In this document: one piece after another, positions 1 through 6,192 of the stretch
Position numbering within the stretch: position 1 is the first letter of the stretch
Layout: the number at the start of each line of letters is the position of its first letter
DNA from: Candidatus Omnitrophota bacterium
Lineage (GTDB): Bacteria > Omnitrophota > Gorgyraeia > JAFGHF01
Assembly: GCA_016939375.1 (NCBI GenBank)
Contig: JAFGHF010000061.1
Span: 1 to 41,557 of the forward strand
Direction: 5' to 3'
Length of the DNA stretch: 41,557 nt
Translations under genes and position numbers: made by a program
Notes under the pieces: model-generated
The model's database searches: none
Told to the model about the DNA's origin: nothing
Seen by the model: only the letters and a program-made list of their open reading frames with translations

Positions 1-85
1 TGCCGAGAGTGGGACTCGAACCCACACGGAGCTAAGCTCCAACGGATTTTAAGTCCGTGTCGTCTACCAGTTCCGACATCTCGGC
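1..85 (-). tRNA. tRNA-Leu (anticodon UAA)
   Basis: The minus strand folds into a class II tRNA with a long variable arm. The 7-bp acceptor stem pairs 79-85 with 2-8, position 1 supplies the discriminator A, the T arm carries GGTTCGAGTCC, and the anticodon loop reads ACTTAAAAT with anticodon TAA. CCA is not encoded as far as the window edge shows. It is followed upstream by tRNA-Cys in the same direction. Confidence 0.95.
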
Positions 86-91
86 CTTTTT

Positions 92-112
92 AGCTATCAG
101 CTATCAGCTGAT
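92..112. repeat. Short 7-bp tandem repeat between two tRNA genes
   Basis: AGCTATC occurs twice in tandem and is followed by a third degenerate unit, AGCTGAT. It is low-complexity spacer sequence with no visible coding or promoter function. Confidence 0.6.
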
Positions 113-130
113 TGCCGAAGGCTCCAATGG

Positions 131-202
<72 letters not shown>

Positions 203-208
203 TTTAAC

Positions 209-239
209 TAAAAAGGCGTAAGATACAACCGCTTACGCC
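209..239 (-). terminator. Intrinsic terminator after the coaB operon
   Basis: On the minus strand GGCGTAAG (232-239) pairs perfectly with CTTACGCC (215-222) around a 9-nt loop and is followed by a T run (plus-strand A run near 210-214). It lies between the coaB stop and tRNA-Cys and would end the ndk-to-coaB transcript. A further GC-rich inverted repeat (CTGCCC/GGGCAG) lies just upstream at about 244-270. Confidence 0.75.
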
Positions 240-275
240 CCGCCTGCCCTGACATACAGCGACGGGCAGACTGGG

Positions 276-929
276 TTAATTTATCATAGTTTTTTCTATA
301 TTGTCAAGCAAAATCCTGGAAAGCCTCGCCTTGGTAGCCTGCCTGACCATCCTCGTAAGGCCATTTTTATCTATTAACAATGAGCTGATCTTTGCCTGCC
401 CAAATGGATAACTGCCTGATTTTATTGATGTTGCAACGATTAAATCCAAATTTTTATCTCTCAATTTGGCCCGGGCATTTTTTTCTAGATTTTCGCTCTC
501 CAGGGCAAATCCTACCATCATTCTAGCGCCTTTTTTACTGGAGAAGCTTTTGAGAATATCGGGGTTCTTTTGCAAGCTAATATGGAGCGCCTTTTGCGCT
601 TCTCTTTTAATCTTTTTTTTCGCTGTTTTACCCGGCCTAAAATCACATACAGCTGCATTCATGATCAGGCAATCGCTCCAAGTAAACTTCTGCTCGATCT
701 GCCTCTTCATCTGGGCCGATGTCTGTACGTCTATGGCCTTAATATCTCTGGGCCTTGCCTGCGTTGTAGCTCCTGCAATAACAATAACTCTGTGGCCTCT
801 TTTTTTGGCTTCTTTGGCAATCTGAAATCCAAAATACCCTGTAGCATAATTGGAAATAAAACGGACGGGGTCGATTTTCTCCCTTGTCGCCCCTGCGGTG
901 ACCAGGATATTTAATCTTTTTCTCTTCAT
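276..929 (-). CDS. coaB: Phosphopantothenate-cysteine ligase (CoaB), stand-alone
   Basis: This enzyme joins cysteine to 4'-phosphopantothenate in coenzyme A synthesis. The 217-residue product matches only the C-terminal half of the usual bifunctional CoaBC (Dfp). The N-terminal LNILVTAGATREKIDPVRFI nucleotide-binding motif, NAAVCDFRP, KIKRE, LQKNPDIL and VGFALE are all visible. Its ATG overlaps the TGA of coaC as ATGA, so the two halves are probably translationally coupled. Most bacteria have one fused gene of about 400 codons; here 180 plus 217 residues add up to the fused length. The split is either a real gene fission, as in streptococci and enterococci, or a one-base frameshift in the assembly. 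It is the last gene of the minus-strand operon before a terminator. Confidence 0.92.
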   Translation of the reverse strand: MKRKRLNILVTAGATREKIDPVRFISNYATGYFGFQIAKEAKKRGHRVIVIAGATTQARPRDIKAIDVQTSAQMKRQIEQKFTWSDCLIMNAAVCDFRPGKTAKKKIKREAQKALHISLQKNPDILKSFSSKKGARMMVGFALESENLEKNARAKLRDKNLDLIVATSIKSGSYPFGQAKISSLLIDKNGLTRMVRQATKARLSRILLDNIEKTMIN

Positions 930-1468
930 CGCAATGTCCTTATTGCCTCGCTAACGATTTTTTCTACGTCGGCAAGGTGCCCTATGCCCTCTGGGCCACA
1001 GACCAGATGGCCTCTTTGGGGCCCCAGAAAACGGTATCCCAGTTTCTTGAGGCGGGCGATGTTCGCCTGCGTGACCTTATGTTTGAACATATTTTCGTTC
1101 ATCGCCGGGCAAAGCATGATCGGAGCACGCGTAGACACGGCTAAAGCAGTCAAGGCCTCATCGGCCATCCCCGCGGCCAATTTAGCCACTATATTGGCAG
1201 TCGCCGGAGCGATCAAAAGCAGATCACAACGCTGGGCCAATGATATATGCAAAGGATTCACGTTATCTGGCAAAGTAAATAATCCACGGACAACCTTATT
1301 GCCGCTTAGCGTCTGCAAGGTCAAAGGCGTGATGAATTCCTCCGCGTCTTTGGTCATGACTACAGTGACGTTTATGTTATGTTTTTTTAAGCGGGTGATG
1401 ATCTCGCAAGCTTTATATGCGGCAATGCTTCCCGTTACGCCTAAAATTATCTCTTTGCTTTTAGACAT
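926..1468 (-). CDS. coaC: Phosphopantothenoylcysteine decarboxylase (CoaC), stand-alone
   Basis: This is the FMN-dependent decarboxylase that makes 4'-phosphopantetheine for coenzyme A synthesis. The 180-residue product has the flavoprotein start ILGVTGSIAAYKACEI, the catalytic-His region PLHISLAQRCD, APATANIVAKLAAGMADEAL and the substrate-clamp motif PAMNENMF. Family knowledge places the active-site cysteine near the C-terminal part, and LVCGPEG fits the conserved LACG segment. It ends in a TGA that overlaps the coaB start. rpoZ lies two bases upstream, so these genes form one operon. Confidence 0.92.
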   Translation of the reverse strand: MSKSKEIILGVTGSIAAYKACEIITRLKKHNINVTVVMTKDAEEFITPLTLQTLSGNKVVRGLFTLPDNVNPLHISLAQRCDLLLIAPATANIVAKLAAGMADEALTALAVSTRAPIMLCPAMNENMFKHKVTQANIARLKKLGYRFLGPQRGHLVCGPEGIGHLADVEKIVSEAIRTLR

Positions 1469-1470
1469 GG

Positions 1471-1665
1471 CTATTTCCCTACTTGCAGCTTGATCTTTCC
1501 TTGGGCGATCTCCTCTAAGGCAATGGAGGTGACCTTTTCCTTGTCGAACGCCACCAGCTTAGGCGCGCCGGCATTGAGTTCTGTTGCTCTCCTGGAAGCC
1601 AGCACTACTAACTTATACATGCTGTTGGTTTTTTTCAATAGGTCCTGTATCGGTATATATGACAT
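1471..1665 (-). CDS. rpoZ: DNA-directed RNA polymerase omega subunit
   Basis: The 64-residue product is of normal omega length. It has the conserved core YKLVVLASRRATELNAG followed by the AxEEIxxGK-type segment (ALEEIAQGKIKL). Omega binds the beta-prime C-terminus and helps assemble core RNA polymerase. It lies in the common gmk-rpoZ-coaBC order, one base after gmk, which supports the call despite its small size. Confidence 0.93.
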   Translation of the reverse strand: MSYIPIQDLLKKTNSMYKLVVLASRRATELNAGAPKLVAFDKEKVTSIALEEIAQGKIKLQVGK

Positions 1666-1666
1666 C

Positions 1667-2302
1667 CTATTTTCTCTCTCTTTCGTGCTTGACTATCTCT
1701 TTTAATTTATCCAACCCCTTGGCGATCTTATCATTTAAAACTACGTAGTCATATTCCCTGACAAATCTATGGCTCATTTCCTTCTTGGCCAGGTCTAATC
1801 GACGGGTTATTTCGACATCGCTCTCCGTAGACCGGCGCCTGAGGCGATGCTTGAGTTCATCAAAAGTAGGTGGCTTTATAAAAATAAACACGGCTCTATA
1901 TCCTCTGCCTTTTTTGCCCTTTCTGCAAAGCGAGGAGGAACCGCTTCTGCGTAGCATGCGCTTAATCTTCAGCGCCCCTTGAACATCGATATTTAAAAGC
2001 ACATCCGTGCCTTGCCCGACGTGTAGCCTGATAAAATCCTTGGGCGTACCATAAAAATTATCTAATACTTTGGCCCATTCTAAAAATTGTCCGCTTCTTC
2101 TGCGTCTGAGAAACTCGGGCTTAGAAATAAAAAAATAATCTTCGCCATGGCGTTCCCCCTTGCGGGGCTTGCGCGTGGTCACAGAAACAGAAGGCACCAA
2201 CACTCTTTTGCCCGAGAAGTCCTTGATCAGCCGTTGGCATAAAGTCGTCTTTCCCGAGCCAGATGGGGCTGAGACTACAAATAATATACCCTTTCTGGCC
2301 AC
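1667..2302 (-). CDS. gmk: Guanylate kinase
   Basis: This kinase phosphorylates GMP to GDP in purine nucleotide synthesis. The 211-residue product starts with the P-loop VSAPSGSGKTTLCQRL and has SVSVTTRKPRKGERHGEDYFF for GMP binding and LNIDVQGALKIK. Compared with typical guanylate kinases it carries an insertion of about 15 basic and serine-rich residues after residue 115 (around SGSSSLCRKGKKGRGYR), just before the FIFIKPP strand. Function is probably unaffected because the catalytic motifs are intact. It sits between remA and rpoZ in the usual arrangement. Confidence 0.95.
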   Translation of the reverse strand: MARKGILFVVSAPSGSGKTTLCQRLIKDFSGKRVLVPSVSVTTRKPRKGERHGEDYFFISKPEFLRRRRSGQFLEWAKVLDNFYGTPKDFIRLHVGQGTDVLLNIDVQGALKIKRMLRRSGSSSLCRKGKKGRGYRAVFIFIKPPTFDELKHRLRRRSTESDVEITRRLDLAKKEMSHRFVREYDYVVLNDKIAKGLDKLKEIVKHERERK

Positions 2303-2306
2303 CCTC

Positions 2307-2546
2307 TTAATCCGCCTCTTCGCTACGTTGAATAAGGGTTTGGGGCTGGATGCTGGAGAGAATTATGTATCCGCTATCAGTAATTACTACTGCCCTGGTC
2401 CTGCGACCGTTGGTGACGTCTACGAGCCTATGACTCTTCCTCGCCTCTTCCTTTAATCTTTTCATGGGCGCGGCCGCGGCATTAGCTATGCAGACCACGC
2501 GTGAGGCCGCTACGCCATTATCAAACCCTAAATTCAATATTTTCAT
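2307..2546 (-). CDS. remA: RemA/DUF370 family regulator
   Basis: The short protein (79 residues from the chosen start) matches RemA, which in Bacillus is a DNA-binding regulator of matrix genes and forms ring-like oligomers. Visible motifs are ILNLGFDNGVAASRVVCI, the SAP-like segment AAPMKRLKEEAR, DVTNGRRTRAVVITDSGYII and the terminal SSIQPQTL. An upstream ATG at 2561 would overlap the yicC end; ATG 2546 is preferred because it leads straight into the conserved strand and is preceded by GAGTGA. The yicC-remA-gmk order matches Firmicutes and many other phyla. Its role outside Firmicutes is unknown. Confidence 0.88.
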   Translation of the reverse strand: MKILNLGFDNGVAASRVVCIANAAAAPMKRLKEEARKSHRLVDVTNGRRTRAVVITDSGYIILSSIQPQTLIQRSEEAD

Positions 2547-2550
2547 ACTA

Positions 2551-3429
2551 TCACTCGACATTTTGTATTTGTTCGCGCATCTTTTCGATCTGACTTTTAA
2601 TCTTTATCACCCAGCGCGAAATACGAAAACTGCTTGCTTTGGCCCCAATGGTATTCGCTTCCCGGAACATCTCCTGGGCTATGAAATCGGCTTCTTTGCC
2701 CGTTTCTTTGTGCGTGCGCAAAGTACTTTTAAATCCCTTAAGATGGCTCTTTATGCGCGTCAGTTCTTCGCTGACATCGCTATTGCGCACAAAAAGCGCT
2801 ACTTCCTCGGCGATCCTTTCGTGGTCGGGACTATCGACACCGGAAAAGGTCTTCACCTTTTTAAAGAGGTTGTCTCTGTACTTATCTATAACTTTGGGGA
2901 GCTGTCCTTCTATCTTGCCTAAATAAACCCGGATGATGGTGACCCTTTTCATCAAGTCTTTTTGTAGCCTGCGGCCCTCTGCCTCGCGCATCCGCTCCAG
3001 CTTACCCAAGGCATGATCCAGCGCCTTTTTTAGATAAGGCCAAAGGTATGGCGCCTCATCTTTGACTTGTTCATAAACAATGACTTCGGGCATGGCAATA
3101 ATCTCTGTTATGCCGATATCGTCTTTTAGGCCTAAGTTTTTCTTCAGTCTCAGCATCTCATGGTGATATTTTTTGGCCATGGCTATGTTTAATGAAAAAT
3201 GGGTGTCCGCCTTTTTCTTGCTCTCCCAAGAGGCAAACAGATTGACCCTGCCCCTTTTTACGCGCTTTTTCACATGGTCCCTGACCTTGTCTTCAAAAAT
3301 AGAGAGATTATTTGGCAAGCGGCAGGCCATATCGAAATACTTGTGATTGAGGCTCCTGATTTCCACGGTAAATGTCCCCGTTTTGCTGATCGAGCGGCTT
3401 TTTCCATAACCGGTCATGCTTTTAATCAT
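2551..3429 (-). CDS. yicC: YicC/YloC family endoribonuclease
   Basis: The 292-residue protein has the family start MIKSMTGYGKS and EIRSLNHKYFD, and the C-terminal block GKEADFIAQEMFREANTIGAKA. This block matches the DUF1732 signature (GkkLDFlxQExxREaNTigsKa). E. coli YicC is a metal-dependent endoribonuclease linked to small-RNA turnover; in this organism that role is inferred from the family. It begins 15 bases after ndk with AAGAGG as ribosome-binding site and is followed by remA and gmk. Confidence 0.93.
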   Translation of the reverse strand: MIKSMTGYGKSRSISKTGTFTVEIRSLNHKYFDMACRLPNNLSIFEDKVRDHVKKRVKRGRVNLFASWESKKKADTHFSLNIAMAKKYHHEMLRLKKNLGLKDDIGITEIIAMPEVIVYEQVKDEAPYLWPYLKKALDHALGKLERMREAEGRRLQKDLMKRVTIIRVYLGKIEGQLPKVIDKYRDNLFKKVKTFSGVDSPDHERIAEEVALFVRNSDVSEELTRIKSHLKGFKSTLRTHKETGKEADFIAQEMFREANTIGAKASSFRISRWVIKIKSQIEKMREQIQNVE

Positions 3430-3444
3430 TGTTTTACCTCTTCT

Positions 3445-3948
3445 TCATGCCCAAATCCTGATTTTTTTGTCTTTTATCACTACTTGCTTCGTTGGATATA
3501 AATCTAAAATGATGTCGTCGGGCTCAAACCAAAGCTTGATCTCTCTTTCTGCCTCTTCTGCGTTTTTGGAGGTATGAATGACGTTTTCATAAATCCCCCT
3601 GGTGGTTATACGGCCATAGGCTCCGCGGATTGATACGGGGTCGGCTTCTTCAGGGTTCGTGGCTCCGGCCAGCTCGCGCACCTTTACAATCGCTTCCTCT
3701 CCCCAATAGACCATGGCCATAACTTTGCGCCTCTCATGGAGCTCGCCGCGTATATATTTGACCAGCTCTTCAAAAAAAGGCTTGTCCTTCATCTGCTCGT
3801 AATGCTCTTCGGCCAACTTTCGGCTCACCTTGGCTATTTTTGCGGCAACGATCTCAAGCTTAGTTTCCGAAAGCCGGGTCAATACATTACCAGTGAGAGA
3901 TTTCTTTAAACCATCGGGCTTGACTAAAACCAATGTTTGTTGGTTCAT
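3445..3948 (-). CDS. ndk: Nucleoside diphosphate kinase
   Basis: This enzyme transfers the gamma phosphate from ATP to other nucleoside diphosphates through a phosphohistidine. The start TLVLVKPDGLKK, RGAYGRI and the active-site NVIHTSKNAEEAEREI with its catalytic His are present. At 167 residues it is longer than the usual 140-150, because of a C-terminal tail after LWFEPDDII and a modified segment (RGELHERRKVMAMVYWGEE) before the AMVW strand. AGGGGAG precedes the ATG. It is the first gene of the minus-strand yicC-gmk-coaBC run. Confidence 0.94.
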   Translation of the reverse strand: MNQQTLVLVKPDGLKKSLTGNVLTRLSETKLEIVAAKIAKVSRKLAEEHYEQMKDKPFFEELVKYIRGELHERRKVMAMVYWGEEAIVKVRELAGATNPEEADPVSIRGAYGRITTRGIYENVIHTSKNAEEAEREIKLWFEPDDIILDLYPTKQVVIKDKKIRIWA

Positions 3949-4032
3949 GCTCTCCCCTCTGTTAAAATCGTAACATGTTTATTTACAAATGTTATTTTTG
4001 TGTTTTTAAGGTTACTAAAAAACTTTAATTAT

Positions 4033-4875
4033 TTATTTAGTGTTTTTTAGAAGCCTGATCAGTCTGTCTAAATCGCTAAGCGAATAATATTCGAGAATGA
4101 TTCTTCCTCTTTTGCGCCCGGGAACAATGCGAACTTTGGTGCCCAAGGCAAGCTGAACTTGATGTTCCAGGTCTATTATATGTGGATCGCGAACCCCCTG
4201 CTTTTTTCTCCTAATTCTACCGGTTCTCTTAGAAACCATCTGTTCTAATTCCCTAACCGAAAGGCGCTGAGAAATCGCTTGCCTAAAAAATCTGCCCTGT
4301 TCTTCAATCGCCCGCAGACCTAAAATAGTTCTTGCATGGCCCATAGTAATCATTCCCCGGCGCAGGGCATCTTGGATTTCTTTTGGTAACCTCAATAATC
4401 GCAACATGTTAGAAACTGAGCTGGGGTCTTTCCCTACCATTTTAGCAATCTGTTCCTGCGTATATCCGAATTCTGATATCAACTGCTCATAGGCCTGGGC
4501 TTCTTCTAATGGATTGAGTTCTTCCCGCTGTATATTTTCGATAAGGGCCAGCTGCAGCGCTTCTGCATCCTCAACATCTTTTACAATAGCAGGTATCTCA
4601 GTAAAGCCTAAGGTCGATACCGCCTTAAGTCTTCTTTCGCCTGCGATCAATTCATAGCCGTCCTTTTGGGTTCGCACGAGAACAGGTTGGATTACCCCTT
4701 TTGCCTTTATCGAAGCTATCAATTCTTCTAATTTTTTGGGGTCGATCTCTTTTCTGGGCTGGTATCTATTGTGCTTTATTTTGGTCAATTTTATTTTTAT
4801 GACCTGGTCCTTGTCAACAAGTGATTTATCAGGCATTAAAGCGCTTAAGCCCTTACCCAATACTTTTCTCTCCAT
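4033..4875 (-). CDS. parB: Chromosome partition protein ParB
   Basis: ParB binds parS, slides as a CTP-dependent clamp and helps segregate the origin. The 280-residue protein opens with KVLGKGLSALMP and has YQPRKEIDPKKLEELIASIKAKGVIQPVLVR. It also has the box II arginine patch AGERRLKAVSTLG (CTP site), ENIQREELNPLEEAQAY and the HTH segment YTQEQIAKMVGKDPSSVSNMLRLLRLP with GHART. A C-terminal dimerisation segment follows. parA lies 14 bases upstream, and GAGGAGGAG forms a strong ribosome-binding site. Confidence 0.96.
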   Translation of the reverse strand: MERKVLGKGLSALMPDKSLVDKDQVIKIKLTKIKHNRYQPRKEIDPKKLEELIASIKAKGVIQPVLVRTQKDGYELIAGERRLKAVSTLGFTEIPAIVKDVEDAEALQLALIENIQREELNPLEEAQAYEQLISEFGYTQEQIAKMVGKDPSSVSNMLRLLRLPKEIQDALRRGMITMGHARTILGLRAIEEQGRFFRQAISQRLSVRELEQMVSKRTGRIRRKKQGVRDPHIIDLEHQVQLALGTKVRIVPGRKRGRIILEYYSLSDLDRLIRLLKNTK

Positions 4876-4889
4876 TGATGGCTCCTCCT

Positions 4890-5774
4890 CTATTCGACAG
4901 CTGTCTGTTCAGGCGACTCAATTTTTTTCTCTAAATTAAGCTTGCTGATACCCGTTGACTGTTCTTGTAGTTTTGTGCTAGACAATATTTCTTCAATAAT
5001 CTGCTCGTCTATTGCCTGGGGGCCCATAATCTCCTTGCAAAGATCTAGGTATTTTTGCGCCCCTATTGACTTGCGGTCGTATAGCACTATGGGCTTGCCA
5101 AAACCAGGCGCTTCGGTCAATTTTATATTTCTGGGGATTACCGTCTTATAAACCTTTTGCTTAAAGTATGTTCTGGCCTCTTCTATGACCTCGTTGGTTA
5201 AGTTGGTCCTATAATCGGCCATGGTCAAAAGAACCCCTTCTATTTCCAAGGCTGGATTCAAATGGTCTTTTACCAAATTCATGGTCCGGGCCAAAAGACT
5301 TAATCCTACTAACGCATAATATTCACATTGTATGGGTATAATAATAGAATCGGCGGCTGTAAGGGCATTTATGGTTAAAAGCCCTAGTGATGGAGGGCAA
5401 TCTATTACTATGAGGTCAAATTTGTGCCTGATTTGGTCCAGGGCCTTTTTTAGGCGGAATTCGCGGCCCATCACCCCTACAAGCTCTACTTCTGCCCCGG
5501 TAAGGTCAAGGTGGGAAGGAATTAAGGCAAGATTGGGTACTGCTGTATTTAATATTGCGCCTTCGATGTCAACCTGTTCTAGTATGGCGTTGTAAACGCT
5601 GATTGTAAGCCCTGTGGTATCTATCCCCAGGCCGCTGGTGGCATTGCCTTGAGGATCGATATCTACAAGCAAAATCTTCTTATTAGCAACTGCCAAGAAT
5701 GAGCAGATGTTTACGGCTGAAGTGGTCTTGCCGGTCCCGCCTTTTTGATTGCAAATGGCAACTATTTTGCCCAT
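4890..5774 (-). CDS. parA: Chromosome partition ATPase ParA/Soj
   Basis: ParA is a DNA-binding ATPase that works with ParB to move origins apart. The deviant Walker A is IAICNQKGGTGKTTSAVN at the extreme N-terminus. IDPQGNATSGLGI, the Walker B region LIVIDCPPSLGLLTINAL and the family motif VPIQCEYYALVG-like IPIQCEYYALVGLSLL follow. The 294-residue length exceeds the usual 255 because of a Glu/Lys-rich C-terminal tail of about 40 residues. A consensus promoter (5920-5947) and tandem parS-like sites (5858-5897) lie directly upstream, which suggests autoregulation by ParB. Confidence 0.96.
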   Translation of the reverse strand: MGKIVAICNQKGGTGKTTSAVNICSFLAVANKKILLVDIDPQGNATSGLGIDTTGLTISVYNAILEQVDIEGAILNTAVPNLALIPSHLDLTGAEVELVGVMGREFRLKKALDQIRHKFDLIVIDCPPSLGLLTINALTAADSIIIPIQCEYYALVGLSLLARTMNLVKDHLNPALEIEGVLLTMADYRTNLTNEVIEEARTYFKQKVYKTVIPRNIKLTEAPGFGKPIVLYDRKSIGAQKYLDLCKEIMGPQAIDEQIIEEILSSTKLQEQSTGISKLNLEKKIESPEQTAVE

Positions 5775-5804
5775 ATATAGTTATATATGTTAAAATTGAT
5801 ATTC

Positions 5805-5851
5805 ACCCCGCTAGAAGGCTTAAAGGGTTCCGCACCCTTTTCTAACGGGGT
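5805..5851. repeat. CCCCG(T/C)TAGAA inverted repeat, short copy
   Basis: ACCCCGCTAGAA at the left end is complementary, with one change, to TTCTAACGGGGT at the right end. Inside, AAAGGGT pairs with ACCCTTT around TCCGC. The same termini bound a larger copy at 26234-26340. It lies in the parA leader. Its function is unknown. Confidence 0.7.
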
Positions 5852-5857
5852 ACACTT

Positions 5858-5897
5858 GGAAACATTTCACGTGGAAACATTTCACGTGGAAACATTC
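5858..5897. promoter_or_regulatory. Tandem parS-like ParB binding sites
   Basis: A 15-bp unit, GGAAACATTTCACGT, is repeated 2.7 times. Each junction forms TTTCACGTGGAA, which matches the core of the bacterial parS consensus TGTTTCACGTGAAACA and the known variant ending GTGGAACA. The CACGTG cores are at 5868-5873 and 5883-5888. The sites sit between the parA promoter and the parA gene. Outer positions of the 16-bp consensus are not conserved, so ParB binding is inferred. Confidence 0.65.
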
Positions 5898-5919
5898 AAA
5901 AATCGACGAATAATATCTT

Positions 5920-5947
5920 ATTATATACTTATTATAGAGTTTGTCAA
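5920..5947 (-). promoter_or_regulatory. Sigma-70-type promoter of parAB
   Basis: Reading the minus strand, a perfect TTGACA (5942-5947) and a perfect TATAAT (5920-5925) are separated by 16 bases. The expected start is near 5913, placing the parS-like repeats in the early transcribed leader. Confidence 0.75.
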
Positions 5948-5957
5948 GCGAAATCGG

Positions 5958-6134
5958 CTATTTCTTCAGGGTAACTTTGACCCTGGCGGGCCTTGCCCCC
6001 TTCATGCCAAAAAGCCCCCGATTTTCCTCGGCAAGGATCTCCACTTTGACCTGGTTTCGCGTTACACCCAGTTGTTTCAAGGCAAACTTAATCGCCTCTT
6101 GAGAAGTCTTGCCCTCTACTTCGATGCTGTCCAT
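5958..6134 (-). CDS. Stand-alone Jag N-terminal domain protein
   Basis: This is a 58-residue ORF. It starts MDSIEVEGKTSQEAIKFALK and continues with VEILAEENRGLFGMKG and ARVKVTLKK, which is the Jag_N fold signature (GKTxEEAIxxAL ... VEVLxExxKGLFGxG). Full Jag/KhpB proteins continue with KH and R3H RNA-binding domains; here TAG follows directly and the next 180 bases hold only the parA promoter and repeats. GGTGAT lies about 5 bases before the ATG. It sits after yidC, the canonical jag position. It may act as a small YidC-partner domain or be a remnant of a longer gene. Confidence 0.82.
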   Translation of the reverse strand: MDSIEVEGKTSQEAIKFALKQLGVTRNQVKVEILAEENRGLFGMKGARPARVKVTLKK

Positions 6135-6192
6135 CGTCGATCACCATCCAAACTCTAATAAAATCAATGAGTTGCTATATGTTATTGACGCC

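Noticed and set aside
5787..6158. 123-codon plus-strand ORF with a repeated ETFHV peptide
   Set aside because: It runs antisense through the parS-like repeats, the parA promoter and the Jag_N gene. The peptide repeat is a by-product of the 15-bp DNA repeat.
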